Assembly: GCA_024228575.1 (NCBI GenBank)
Contig: JAAETH010000510.1
Location: forward strand, 1-40,050
DNA from: Actinomycetes bacterium
GTDB taxonomy: Bacteria > Actinomycetota > Acidimicrobiia > Acidimicrobiales > Poriferisodalaceae
DNA: 40,050 bases
Reading direction: 5' to 3'
Shown: positions 1 through 8,699 of the stretch, in pieces
Layout: each line of letters begins with the position of its first letter
How positions within the stretch are numbered: position 1 is the stretch's first letter
Program-made: the position numbers and the translations under genes
Notes under the pieces: model-generated
Told to the model about the DNA's origin: nothing
The model's input: the letters and a program-made list of their open reading frames with translations, nothing else
Database searches by the model: none

Positions 1-230
1 CCCACCACCTCAAACACCGCGAACACGCAGGATGCACAGACCTCAGCAACCTCGCCCTGCTATGCCCCTACCACCACGACCGACTACACCAACTCAAACT
101 CCACCTCAAAATGGGCGAAACAGCCAACCACTGGCAACTCAAAGACATCCACGGACAAACCGTCGATCAATGGACCAAACCCACACCACCCTGGGCAAAC
201 CCGCCGGCCGCCAGGACCGACCGCCCCTAG
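1..230 (+). CDS. HNH endonuclease, C-terminal end (partial)
   Basis: This is the 3' end of a gene that begins before the window, read in the frame starting at base 3 and ending at TAG 228-230. The visible 75 residues begin HHLKHREHAGCTDLSNLALLCPYHH. This matches the HNH nuclease core: a paired His, a Cys, a TDLSNL segment, then a Cys four residues before a His pair. That pattern is typical of the C-terminal HNH domain of the DUF222/13E12-type proteins common in Actinobacteria. The tail after the HNH core is short, polar and Pro-rich. The N-terminal part is not visible, so completeness and activity cannot be judged. There is no in-frame start inside the fragment that would keep the HNH motif. 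Confidence 0.8.
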   Translation, partial: HHLKHREHAGCTDLSNLALLCPYHHDRLHQLKLHLKMGETANHWQLKDIHGQTVDQWTKPTPPWANPPAARTDRP

Positions 231-422
231 GGACCGCTGGCCACGATCCAGCCCCTGCCGGGCCTACGTCGCGCCCTATCAACCCCGGCGACCACACCCG
301 ATCGCTTGTCCAGGATCGCATGCAGCCGACTCGGCTGTTGTTGCTCGCCGGTGGAACTTCGACTTGGAGCGGTGGGCGCGCCAACCGCAGACGCGGTGGG
401 ACCACACTCAGGAGCATCGGTG

Positions 423-1829
423 ATGACTGCCCAGGGCCTGGCCTTCTTCGGCATCAACGAGACCAATCTGCGCACTCGCCAAGAGTTCATCCGGCTCGAC
501 GCCGATGACGCTGCTGTTCTCAAGGAACTGATCCCGTGGATCCAGGACGCCGCCCCCGGGCTGGCAAGATCGTTCTACGACTGGCAGTTCTCGTTCGAGC
601 CGACCGCTCGTTTCCTCCGCAACTACGCAACGGACAAGAACACACCGCTGCCCGAGCTGCGCAGCACACTCGAGAATACGATGACCGGCTACCTGATCGA
701 GGTGTTCACCGGCGCCGAAACTCAATGGGGACTCGACTACTTCGAGAAGCGGCTCCACGTCGGTGTCGTCTATGACACGATCAATCTGCCGTTCAAGTGG
801 TACGTCGGATCGTATTCGGAGTGGCGTCGCTTGATACGCGAGGCACTCACCGAGCACTACTCGTCGCCTCCCGACAGGCGGAACCCGAAGAATACGAACC
901 CGCTTTCGAGCGAGCACGACAGGGATGTCGTGGACAAGGTGATGGTCTCGGTCGAGAAGGTGTTCTCGCTGGATCTCCAGGCCATCGGCGAAGCCTTCAT
1001 CGGTGCGACCATCAACACCCTTGGACTTCAGTTCGATGCAGTGGCTACCGATGCCGAGAGCGACCGCATGGAGCACCTCGATCAGATCAAGACCTGGACC
1101 GAGGTCCTCAAGGACCAGGCTTCGATTCTGTCGGGCGCCGCTGGGAATTCCTCGACACTCGACCAGCACGTCCCCGGCGCAATCGGCGACGGTTTCGCCG
1201 CCGTCATCGACAAGGTTCGGGCCATCGCCGGGTCGGTCTCGACCGTGTCGGTCAACATCGATTCGCTCGCCGCCGCAGGCGAGGAACTCGGCGTGACCGC
1301 TTCCGAGATCGCCGAACGCAGCCTCGACATCTCATCGCGTGCCGCCGAGGCGGCGGTCATCGCCGACGAAGCCAGCCATGCCGTCATCCGTTTGGACGAC
1401 AGCAGCGAAGAGGTCGGCAAGGTGGTCGAGTCGATCGCATCTGTGGCGAACCAGACCAACATGCTCGCTCTGAACGCCACCATCGAGGCCGCCCGCGCCG
1501 GAGAGGCAGGCAGGGGTTTTGCAGTCGTTGCAAGCGAAGTCAAGGAACTCGCCAACCAAACGGCCGCTGCAACCGGCGAGATCGACGAGAAGATCAAGCG
1601 AATCCGATCCGAGATCTCGGGAGCCGTTTCTCTGATCTCGTCGATAGTCGAGCACGTCCGGCAGGTGAACGACGGCCAGGACGCCATGTCATCTGCGATC
1701 GGGCATCAGACCGGCGCCGTCGAGGAACTCGGCCAGAACCTACTGACGGTTTCAAATGCCACGGGCGAGATCCGCGCTCAGGTCGAAATGGACGACGTCG
1801 ATCCGGCGGGCCAGTACACACTCTCGTGA
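423..1829 (+). CDS. Globin-coupled methyl-accepting sensor protein (soluble, HemAT-like)
   Basis: 468 residues. The start ATG 423 is preceded by GGAG at 411-414; the frame stays open further upstream, but that sequence does not look coding. Residues about 15-190 form a protoglobin-type sensor domain, with FYDWQFSFEP at 51-60 and NLPFKWYVGSY at 121-131. Residues about 230-460 form a methyl-accepting signalling domain whose hairpin tip reads ANQTNMLALNATIEAARAGE, followed by GRGFAVVASEVKELANQT. There is no transmembrane segment or HAMP domain, so it should be cytoplasmic. By family, such proteins sense oxygen or redox state through haem and signal to CheA. The expected proximal His, three residues before the Ile of the I-N-L-P-x-K-W-Y motif, is Tyr117 here; the nearest His is 112. 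Haem binding is therefore uncertain. No che genes are in the window. A decayed copy follows downstream. Confidence 0.9.
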   Translation: MTAQGLAFFGINETNLRTRQEFIRLDADDAAVLKELIPWIQDAAPGLARSFYDWQFSFEPTARFLRNYATDKNTPLPELRSTLENTMTGYLIEVFTGAETQWGLDYFEKRLHVGVVYDTINLPFKWYVGSYSEWRRLIREALTEHYSSPPDRRNPKNTNPLSSEHDRDVVDKVMVSVEKVFSLDLQAIGEAFIGATINTLGLQFDAVATDAESDRMEHLDQIKTWTEVLKDQASILSGAAGNSSTLDQHVPGAIGDGFAAVIDKVRAIAGSVSTVSVNIDSLAAAGEELGVTASEIAERSLDISSRAAEAAVIADEASHAVIRLDDSSEEVGKVVESIASVANQTNMLALNATIEAARAGEAGRGFAVVASEVKELANQTAAATGEIDEKIKRIRSEISGAVSLISSIVEHVRQVNDGQDAMSSAIGHQTGAVEELGQNLLTVSNATGEIRAQVEMDDVDPAGQYTLS

Positions 1830-1961
1830 ACGTCTTGGTGGGTGGTCAGTCGTCGATGGAACTCCAGACGAAGTGCACACAGGGGCACTGCGTCCTTTGA
1901 GGAGAGACAAGATTCCTGTCGTCGTAGATAGGTAGGTGAGTAGACGGGCTCCCCACATTCG

Positions 1962-2698
1962 GAGAGGCTCGGCATCGATGAAGACACGTTGGGGCATCGG
2001 CGCGAGTTCATCGGCCTGAGCTCTGACGACACTGCGATCCTCACACGGCTGATTCCCTTGGCCGAGTCCCGCGCTCCACTGCTCTCGAAGCGGTTCTACG
2101 ACCACCAGTTCTCGTTCGAACCGACCCACAAGTTCTTCAAGAACCACGCGGCCGACAGCAATCAGTCCCTCGCCACACTTCGCTCGTTCTCGAATCCGCT
2201 CAGGAGGCCTTTCTGGTCGAGATCTTCACCGCAGCCGATGAGGCAGGAATGCTCTGAAACCCGCAATCCGTTCGCTAAACACAACTCCGTCAGCAGGGTC
2301 ATGGCAACGCTCGAAAAGGTCTTCAACTACGACCTCCAAGCGATCGGCGATGCCTTCGTCGTTTCGGCCCTCGAAGGCCTGGGTGTGAGCATCTCGAACA
2401 TCGAGCCGGCTCCGGGGAATGACCGCCTCGACCACCTCGGTGAAGTCAAGGAACTCGCCAACCAGACGGCCGCTGCAACCAGCGAGATCGAGAACAAGAT
2501 CAAGCGAATCAGAACCGAGATCCCGGCGGCGGTCACGCTCATCCCGTCGATCGTCCATCAGGCTCGAACGGTCGACACCGCCCAGTCTCGATATCGACAT
2601 CTGTGGCACATCAAACGTCTGCCGTCGACGAACTCGCTCGCAACCTGATGGTCGCCTCCGACGCAGCGATCGAGATTCGCGAACTACTCGAGATCTGA
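1962..2698 (+). pseudogene. Decayed tandem copy of the globin-coupled sensor
   Basis: This stretch encodes broken pieces parallel to the intact sensor upstream. Residues near 1971-2185 (GIDEDTLGHRREFIGLSSDD, then FYDHQFSFEPTHKFFKNHA) match the start of its globin domain. Near 2189 the match shifts frame (LESAQEAFLVEIFTAAD) and runs into TGA at 2255-2257. About 45-50 codons covering the haem-pocket region are missing. The match resumes in the first frame (RVMATLEKVFNYDLQAIGDAF). It then jumps from the end of the globin domain straight to EVKELANQTAAATSEIE, losing most of the signalling hairpin. A second frameshift near 2588 is needed to recover the C-terminal HQTSAVDELARNLM segment, which ends at TGA 2696-2698. 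Two frameshifts, a stop and two large deletions make a functional product implausible. Confidence 0.88.
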
Positions 2699-2731
2699 CA
2701 CTGACGCTTGGGGCATCTCGCCACGGCCGGG

Positions 2732-3913
2732 TCAGTAGAGGAACATCGGCTTTCCGCCGACGTGGCGCACCTTCGGACGGTATCCGTCAACGTCGTAGAA
2801 CTCGCCCACGTCGACCCGCTTGACACCATCTCCCGTGACGCTGACGGGGACACTCGTGTAGGTGCCCGACCGCAACGCGACCATGCGGCCCGAGGTTCCT
2901 TCCAGAGCCAGATCGGCTGCCATGACCGCGTAGTTGGTCGCAACCATCAAGTCGAGGCTGTCGGGCCTGCCGGACCGCATCAGGTAGCCGAGCTCCTGAA
3001 GAATGATCTTCTGCCCGGTCACCTCCTTGAGGGCCTGGCCGGTCGTGCTGCCGATACCACCGAGCTTGCGATGGCCGTACGCGTCAGCTTCGCCGCTCAG
3101 GTGAACCTCTCCTCCGGCGACGGTTGCGCCCTCGGACACCGTCAACATCGCATAGTTGGAGGGATTGCGATTCTTGTCATCCATGATGAGCCCGGCCAAC
3201 TTGTCGATGTCGAACGGCACCTCGGAGATGAGCGCACGGTCGACACCTGCCAGGTAGGCGGTGACGAGTGAGGTCTCACCGGAGTACCGACCGAAGAGCT
3301 CGACGACGGCGATGCGTTCATGTGAGCCGGTGCTGGTACGCAGATTGTGGATGAACTCGACACCTCGCGAAACGGCGGTGGAGAAGCCGATGCAGTAGTC
3401 GGTGCCGTGGACGTCGTTGTCCATCGTCTTCGGGATGGCGACGACCGGCACACCCTCGTTGTGCATACGAAGGCCATAGGAGAGGGTGTCGTCGCCACCG
3501 ATGGGAAGCAAGGCGTCCACGCCCAGAGCGTCGAGGACCGCCAACACGTGTTCGGTGACATCGTGTGGACCCTCGCCCTCGCGACCCGCTCGAAGATGAT
3601 CGGGGAGCTCGGAACCCGCGACCTTCGCCGGGTTGGTCCGCGATGTGTGGAGGAACGTTCCACCCGTGCGATCGACGGTCCTGACAGTCCCCGCGTCGAG
3701 GGTCATGGTGTTTCGCTTCAGCGACTCAGGGTCGTTCGGGTTGCAGTCGACGAGGCCTCCCCAGCCGCGACGAATGCCGATGATCTCCGAACCGGCTTCG
3801 AGGACCCTGTTGGCCGCCGCCTTGATACATGGGTTCAGGCCGGGGACATCGCCCCCGCCCGTGAGGATCGCTACGCGCACGAGATCTCGCTTCCTGTAGA
3901 ACGCAGCCGTCAT
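2732..3913 (-). CDS. 6-phosphofructokinase, pyrophosphate-type active site
   Basis: 393 residues from ATG 3913, which has GAGGGG eight bases upstream. GTG 3880, preceded by AGGAAG, is an alternative start that would begin just before the conserved core. The protein phosphorylates fructose 6-phosphate at C1. Family landmarks are [10 protein letters not shown] (18-27), IGGDDTL (138-144), [17 protein letters not shown] (161-177) and the GGIGSTTG segment near 290. ATP-dependent enzymes have Gly at the second position after GGD and Gly in P-G-T-I-D. This protein has Asp (GGDD) and Lys (PKT), the pair associated with inorganic pyrophosphate as phosphoryl donor. The reaction may therefore be reversible and serve both glycolysis and gluconeogenesis. 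It lies downstream of, and on the same strand as, the alpha/beta hydrolase, about 107 bases away. Confidence 0.93.
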   Translation of the reverse strand: MTAAFYRKRDLVRVAILTGGGDVPGLNPCIKAAANRVLEAGSEIIGIRRGWGGLVDCNPNDPESLKRNTMTLDAGTVRTVDRTGGTFLHTSRTNPAKVAGSELPDHLRAGREGEGPHDVTEHVLAVLDALGVDALLPIGGDDTLSYGLRMHNEGVPVVAIPKTMDNDVHGTDYCIGFSTAVSRGVEFIHNLRTSTGSHERIAVVELFGRYSGETSLVTAYLAGVDRALISEVPFDIDKLAGLIMDDKNRNPSNYAMLTVSEGATVAGGEVHLSGEADAYGHRKLGGIGSTTGQALKEVTGQKIILQELGYLMRSGRPDSLDLMVATNYAVMAADLALEGTSGRMVALRSGTYTSVPVSVTGDGVKRVDVGEFYDVDGYRPKVRHVGGKPMFLY

Positions 3914-4007
3914 ACCCGCTGCCCCTCACGACTGTAGCGTCGCACCAAGCGCTTCGAGCACGTAGTCGATGCTTGGAAACAAGCCGCGTGAACGCCCTCG
4001 GCCAGGA

Positions 4008-4025
4008 CTTGACCACCCGGTCAAG
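4008..4025 (-). terminator. Candidate terminator hairpin after the hydrolase gene
   Basis: CTTGACC and GGTCAAG form a perfect 7-bp inverted repeat with a 4-base loop (ACCC). It overlaps the TGA stop of the alpha/beta hydrolase gene (4021-4023). On the minus strand the bases after the hairpin are not T-rich, so this would be an actinobacterial U-poor terminator rather than a classical one. It sits between the hydrolase and phosphofructokinase genes and may separate their transcripts. Confidence 0.35.
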
Positions 4026-4764
4026 CCGAGTCCGAAGGGCTCGCCTGACGTGCCAGGTCGAGCAGGATTGCGACCAGCTGTTCGGGATGGCTGAATGGCA
4101 CGAGGTGGTGGGTGGCGATCTCGTGGAGCAGCCACGACGGCGAGGTCCTGGCCACCTCGGCCGCCTGCCAGAAAGCCGAATCGGCGGCTTCGGCCGGATC
4201 ATCGGTCGCCTTGATGTACGTCAGGCTGAAGGGCCACTCTTCGAGTGGTTTCGACAGGCGCACCGGCTCGGTGAACGTGCCCACCGGTTGAGGTGTGCGG
4301 CGTGCGTCCGACCAGGCCATCTCCGCTCGGTCGTCCATGTGGCGTGGCAAGGGCGGGATCAGCCACTCGTCACCCAGCCCGTGCCCAGGTGGTGGGGTGC
4401 TGTCGACACCCTGCATGATCGAGCTGGCGCTCTGGCCGTTCTGCGGCACAAAGGCATCGAGGTAGACGAGGTGACTCACCCGATCGCCGATGTGGTCGAG
4501 CGCTCCGGTCACAACCATGCCGCCGTATGAGAACCCGAGCAACACGACATCGTCGAGATCCTCGTACAGGATCGCGTTCACCACGTCTTGCACATGGGTC
4601 GACAGGCAGACACCAGGGTGGGTCAGGTGAGAACGTTCCCCGATGCCGGTGAGACTGGGCGTGAACACTTCGATCCCGGCTCGATGCACGAGGGGGCGCA
4701 CCTTGTGGAACGAGTACGAACCGCCCCACGCCCCATGAACCATGACGATCGGACCAGCTGTCAT
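4021..4764 (-). CDS. Alpha/beta hydrolase (esterase-like)
   Basis: 247 residues from ATG 4764, chosen because the strand-1 and oxyanion motif IVMVHGAWGG follows directly; the open frame reaches 4842 but the extra residues look non-coding. The nucleophile elbow is GFSYGG, so the catalytic residue is the Ser of G-x-S-x-G. The catalytic His is probably in HHLVPFSHPEQL near the C terminus, and a TDDP segment could hold the acid. The HGAWGG start and the short cap are typical of the plant-esterase/hydroxynitrile-lyase-like branch of the fold. No signal peptide or membrane segment is seen, so it should be cytoplasmic. The substrate cannot be inferred. It is divergent from the BMP-transporter operon. 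Confidence 0.85.
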   Translation of the reverse strand: MTAGPIVMVHGAWGGSYSFHKVRPLVHRAGIEVFTPSLTGIGERSHLTHPGVCLSTHVQDVVNAILYEDLDDVVLLGFSYGGMVVTGALDHIGDRVSHLVYLDAFVPQNGQSASSIMQGVDSTPPPGHGLGDEWLIPPLPRHMDDRAEMAWSDARRTPQPVGTFTEPVRLSKPLEEWPFSLTYIKATDDPAEAADSAFWQAAEVARTSPSWLLHEIATHHLVPFSHPEQLVAILLDLARQASPSDSA

Positions 4765-4824
4765 GCCAACATCCTGCACCACCGGCCGGGGCGCGGACAA
4801 TCGTTCACACCACACCAGGCAAAT

Positions 4825-4852
4825 GCGACTAGCGTCTCGCATGGCTAGTCGC
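4825..4852. promoter_or_regulatory. 9-bp inverted repeat upstream of the BMP-transporter operon
   Basis: GCGACTAGC (4825-4833) and GCTAGTCGC (4844-4852) are perfect reverse complements with a 10-base spacer. The element lies in the 127-base gap between the divergent hydrolase and BMP lipoprotein genes, 39 bases before the lipoprotein ATG. Symmetry and position fit an operator for a dimeric repressor of the nucleoside-uptake operon, or a 5'-leader hairpin. No regulator gene is adjacent. Confidence 0.45.
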
Positions 4853-4891
4853 TCGGGAGTACACGGGCGACCCCTTCTACAGGAGTGATCG

Positions 4892-6052
4892 ATGAACCAA
4901 ACACCAAGAGCCCGTCACTGGCGGCTCCTTGCCTTGCTCGCAGCGATCCTCGTGTTCGCCGTGGCCTGCGGCGACTCGGACGAGGACTCGACCGACACGA
5001 CCGCTGCGGCGGCCGACACCGACGACACCGGCGATTCGGGCTGCGATCACGAGCCAATCGTGGCTGCGTTTGTTTACATCGGCCCCGTCGGTGACGCCGG
5101 CTGGACCAAGAAACACGACGATGGTCGGCTGTCGCTCGAGGAAGCGCTGGGCGACTGTGTCGAAACCCAGTACCTCGAGAACATCCCCGAGGGTGCCGAT
5201 TCGGTTGCGACGTTCGACCGCCTCGCCCGCGAGGGAACCGATGTCATCTTCGGAACGTCGTTCGGCTACATGGAACCGATGCTCGAAGTGGCCGCCAACT
5301 ACCCGGACGTCAAGTTCGAGCACGCCACCGGCTACAAACAAGCCGACAACATGAGCAACTACTTCGGCGCGGCCGAAGAGGCTCGGTACCTGTCGGGCAT
5401 GGCTGCCGGCTCGATGACAGAGAGCAACACGATCGGCTACGTCGCCGCGTTCCCCATACCCGAGGTGCTGCGCGGCATCAACGCTTTCGCCCTGGGCGCC
5501 CAGCGGGTCAACCCCGACGTGGTGGTCGAGGTTGTCTGGACCTCCACCTGGTTCGATCCGGTGGTCGAGAAGGAAGCTGCCGAGTCCCTGCTGAATGGTG
5601 GCGCAGATGTCATCGCCCAGCATCAGGACACCCCGTCTGCCGGCGAAGCCGCAGAGAACGCCGGCGGATACTGGGTTGGCTACAACGACGACATGTCGAG
5701 GTTCGCACCCGACGCGTGGCTGACAGCTCCCGTCTGGGATTGGGGCCCCTACTACGTAGCAGTGGTCGAGTCGATCGCCGACGGTAGCTGGTCGTCGCAG
5801 TCGTACTATGGAACCATGGCCGACGGTTTGGTCACCCTGGCCGACGTCTCGGACAAGGTCTCCCAGGATGTGCGCGACGACATCGCCAACGTTCAGGGCG
5901 AAATCATCGCCGGCAGCTTCACCCCGTTTGACGGACCGGTCAACGACCAGGACGGCAACGCCAAGGTTGCTGAGGGCGAGAAGCCAGATCTCGGCACCCT
6001 GCTCGGCATGGACTACCTCGTCGAGGGTGTCATCGGCAACGCTGCGGGCTGA
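4892..6052 (+). CDS. BMP-family substrate-binding lipoprotein of an ABC transporter
   Basis: 386 residues; ATG 4892 is preceded by AGGAG at 4880-4884. A signal peptide (residues about 10-25) ends in the lipobox V-A-C, giving lipidated Cys26. An acidic, Thr/Ala-rich linker follows, which tethers the domain outside the membrane. The mature part (about 55-386) has the BMP/Med fold pattern: FVYIGPVGDAGWTKKHDDG, then VIFGTSFGYMEPM, FEHATGYK and NMSNYFGAAEEARYLSG. BMP proteins bind nucleosides, mainly purine nucleosides, and deliver them to the NupA/P/Q-type ABC transporter encoded directly downstream. The stop is two bases before the GTG of the ATPase gene, and xanthine dehydrogenase genes follow in the same run. 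A purine ligand is likely, but this is inference from family and context. Confidence 0.92.
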   Translation: MNQTPRARHWRLLALLAAILVFAVACGDSDEDSTDTTAAAADTDDTGDSGCDHEPIVAAFVYIGPVGDAGWTKKHDDGRLSLEEALGDCVETQYLENIPEGADSVATFDRLAREGTDVIFGTSFGYMEPMLEVAANYPDVKFEHATGYKQADNMSNYFGAAEEARYLSGMAAGSMTESNTIGYVAAFPIPEVLRGINAFALGAQRVNPDVVVEVVWTSTWFDPVVEKEAAESLLNGGADVIAQHQDTPSAGEAAENAGGYWVGYNDDMSRFAPDAWLTAPVWDWGPYYVAVVESIADGSWSSQSYYGTMADGLVTLADVSDKVSQDVRDDIANVQGEIIAGSFTPFDGPVNDQDGNAKVAEGEKPDLGTLLGMDYLVEGVIGNAAG

Positions 6053-6054
6053 CC

Positions 6055-7605
6055 GTGACAGATTCCGCTGCTGGCTCGGACATTGTTCCGAGCCAGCCGG
6101 CGGCCATCGCCGCCGTCAGAGTCACCAAGAGGTTCCCCGGCGTACTCGCAGCCGATCGCGTCGACTTCCATGTCGAACACGGCGAGGTTCACACACTCCT
6201 GGGCGAGAACGGAGCGGGCAAGAGCACGGTCGCCGCGATGTTGTGCGGCCTCTACCAGCCTGATGATGGCCACATAGAACTGAACGGTGCGAGAGTCGAC
6301 CTTCGGAGCCCCCGCGAGGGGCTCGCCCACGGAATCGGCATGGTCCACCAACACTTCCGACTGGTCGACCGGTTCACCGTCGCCGAGAACGTCATCCTCG
6401 GCGATCCGCATCAGGCGCACGTTCTGAACCCGAGGGAGATAGAAAGCCGGGTCGCCGAGATCGGCGACCGCTTCGGCCTTCCCATCGACCCGAGGGCGAC
6501 CACGTCCGATCTGACGGTTGGCCAACGTCAACGCGTCGAGATCGTCAAGGTCCTCTACCGCGGCGCCGACGTGCTGTTGCTCGACGAACCCACGGCCGTG
6601 TTGACACCACACGAGGTCGATGCACTCTTCGAGACCGTGAGCGCAATCACAGCCGAGGGAAAGGCCGTCGTCTTCATCAGCCACAAGCTTGGCGAGGTCA
6701 TGGCCGTCAGCGACCGGGTGACCGTGATGCGGGCCGGAGCTGTCACTGGCGAGGTTGCAACCGCCGATACCGACCAACGACACCTGGCTGAGCTGATGGT
6801 CGGAAGACCGGTCGAGGCAGCGACCAGGCGTGGATCCAACCCGACAGAAGCAGCTCTCGTCGCAACCGATCTCACCGTCGTCGCCGACGGCCAGAACGTG
6901 GTCGACAATGTGTCGCTGACGGTGAAACACGGTGAGGTCCTGGGCATCGCCGGTGTTGCAGGCAACGGTCAGCGACCGCTGGCCAGGGCATTGGCAGGCA
7001 CCACCTCAGTCGATAGTGGAACCGTTGTGATCTGTGGAAGCGACGTGACCGGCAAGGGGCCAAGGGCTGCGCGTGGTGCCGGCCTCGCCTTCGTGCCAGA
7101 AGATCGCCTCGGTACCGGCCTCGTGCCCGGGCTGAGTCTCACCGACAACATGTTGCTCACCCGTCCCCGCAGCTTCTTCGTCGACCGCAAGGCGGGCAGG
7201 ACCGAAGCGGAGGCGGCAATCGAGTCCTACGAGATCAAGACTCCCGGCACCGAGGTGACGGCCGCAGTTCTGTCCGGCGGCAATTCTCAGAAGGTGTTGC
7301 TGGCTCGCGAGCTGGCCAATGTGGGAGAGCCGGGCGGACCAAGGGTGGTGATTGTATCGAGCCCCACAAGAGGCCTCGATATCGGCGCCGCCGAGTTCGT
7401 CAGGGGCCTGCTGCACGACGCACGCGAGGCGGGTGCGGCCGTGTTGATCATCAGCGAAGATCTCGACGAGGTCCGCAGCCTGTCCGATCGGGTCGCCGTG
7501 TTGTATCGGGGACGGGTCGCACTCGAGGGCAACACCGACGAGCTCGAAATCGACACGATCGGGCTGGCGATGGCCGGCGTGGACGAGGGGGAGGCACCAA
7601 GATGA
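6055..7605 (+). CDS. ABC transporter ATP-binding protein, two nucleotide-binding domains (nucleoside/BMP type)
   Basis: 516 residues starting at GTG 6055, two bases after the lipoprotein stop. The first ATPase domain has Walker A GENGAGKST (50-58), signature TVGQRQRVE (154-162) and Walker B LLLDEPTA (174-181). The second has a degenerate Walker A (GVAGNGQRPL near 300, no GKS/T) but an intact LSGGN signature (406-410). One intact and one degenerate P-loop is normal for this sugar/nucleoside ATPase family (YufO/NupA-like). It powers uptake through the two permeases that follow. Its TGA overlaps the ATG of the first permease. Confidence 0.93.
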   Translation: MTDSAAGSDIVPSQPAAIAAVRVTKRFPGVLAADRVDFHVEHGEVHTLLGENGAGKSTVAAMLCGLYQPDDGHIELNGARVDLRSPREGLAHGIGMVHQHFRLVDRFTVAENVILGDPHQAHVLNPREIESRVAEIGDRFGLPIDPRATTSDLTVGQRQRVEIVKVLYRGADVLLLDEPTAVLTPHEVDALFETVSAITAEGKAVVFISHKLGEVMAVSDRVTVMRAGAVTGEVATADTDQRHLAELMVGRPVEAATRRGSNPTEAALVATDLTVVADGQNVVDNVSLTVKHGEVLGIAGVAGNGQRPLARALAGTTSVDSGTVVICGSDVTGKGPRAARGAGLAFVPEDRLGTGLVPGLSLTDNMLLTRPRSFFVDRKAGRTEAEAAIESYEIKTPGTEVTAAVLSGGNSQKVLLARELANVGEPGGPRVVIVSSPTRGLDIGAAEFVRGLLHDAREAGAAVLIISEDLDEVRSLSDRVAVLYRGRVALEGNTDELEIDTIGLAMAGVDEGEAPR

Positions 7606-8699
7606 GCTTCAGGCTCGAGCGGCGTCTCGAAGTGCATTGGTGGAACCAGGCACTGACACCGGTTCTGTCGATACTCGCCGCTCTCGCGTTCGGTGCCGTG
7701 TTCCTGCTGTTCGAGGGCTTCAACCCCTTCACCGTCTACAAGGCGCTGTTCGAAGCGAGCTTCACATCGAAGTTCGGAATAACCGACTCGTTGACCGTCG
7801 CCGTGCCACTCATCCTCACGGGCCTGGCGGCGGCAGTTGTGTTCCGGATGGGACTGTTCAACATCGGCGCCGAAGGCCAGCTGTACCTGGGCGCGATCTT
7901 CGCCGCATGGGCGGGCATCGCAATCGCCGACAACCTCCCGACCGTCCTCGGCGTCACCGTGGTGCTCATCGCCGGTGCGATCGGCGGCGCCCTTTGGGCT
8001 CTTCCCGCCGCGTACTTCAAGGCCTACTTCGGCACGAGCGAAATCATCTCGACCCTGATGCTGACGTTCATCGCCCTGTTCCTGATGCGGTACCTCATCT
8101 TCGGATCACACTCGTATTGGCGCGATCCAGAGTCGGCCACGTTCCCTCAAGGACGCAAGATCCCCGAGACAGCCAGATTCGAGCTGTGGGGCAACACCCG
8201 CCTGCACTGGGGTTTGCTCGTTGCCATCGCAATCGCTGCAGCGGTCTGGGTCCTCATCAAATACACGTCGATCGGCTACGACATGAACGTGGTCGGATCG
8301 GCTCCAGAGTCGGCCCGATACGCCGGCATCTCCGTTCGCAGGACCATCATGCTCGCGATCCTGTTGTCCGGTGCTCTCGGGGGTCTCGCAGGTGCCACCG
8401 AGGTCGCAGGCAGATCGTTCTCACTCGACCCGAACGGCCTCGAGCTCGGCCTCGGGTTCACGGGAATCGTCGTCGCCTCGCTTGCCAGGTACAACCCCTG
8501 GGCGGTCATCTTGGTCGCAACATTCCTGGGCGGATTGCGCAATGCCGGCGTCGCCCTTCAGAGCCTGCCCGGCGAGCGTGTTCCCGTCGAGGTGTCACTC
8601 ATGTTGCAGGGGGCCATTCTGTTGTTCGCGATCGGCGGTGAGGTGTTCGCCCGCTATTCGCTGTCCTATTCCCGCTCGGGGAAGGTGGTCGCAGCGTGA
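7602..8699 (+). CDS. ABC transporter permease, first subunit (nucleoside/BMP type)
   Basis: 365 residues; ATG 7602 overlaps the ATPase stop in ATGA, indicating translational coupling. It is a polytopic membrane protein with about 9-10 hydrophobic segments. The motif FNIGAEGQLYLGA (near 86-98) is the hallmark of YufP/NupP-like permeases of the branched-chain/nucleoside family. It forms half of the channel for the ligand delivered by the BMP lipoprotein. A soluble loop (SYWRDPESATFPQGRKIPE) lies near the middle, as usual for this subunit. Its TGA overlaps the GTG of the next permease gene. Confidence 0.93.
   Translation: MSFRLERRLEVHWWNQALTPVLSILAALAFGAVFLLFEGFNPFTVYKALFEASFTSKFGITDSLTVAVPLILTGLAAAVVFRMGLFNIGAEGQLYLGAIFAAWAGIAIADNLPTVLGVTVVLIAGAIGGALWALPAAYFKAYFGTSEIISTLMLTFIALFLMRYLIFGSHSYWRDPESATFPQGRKIPETARFELWGNTRLHWGLLVAIAIAAAVWVLIKYTSIGYDMNVVGSAPESARYAGISVRRTIMLAILLSGALGGLAGATEVAGRSFSLDPNGLELGLGFTGIVVASLARYNPWAVILVATFLGGLRNAGVALQSLPGERVPVEVSLMLQGAILLFAIGGEVFARYSLSYSRSGKVVAA

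Noticed and set aside
32-508. 158-codon open frame across the HNH gene end and the sensor start
   Set aside because: Its Pro/Arg/Gln-rich product is an out-of-frame shadow: the HNH motif lies in another frame and the sensor gene covers the end.
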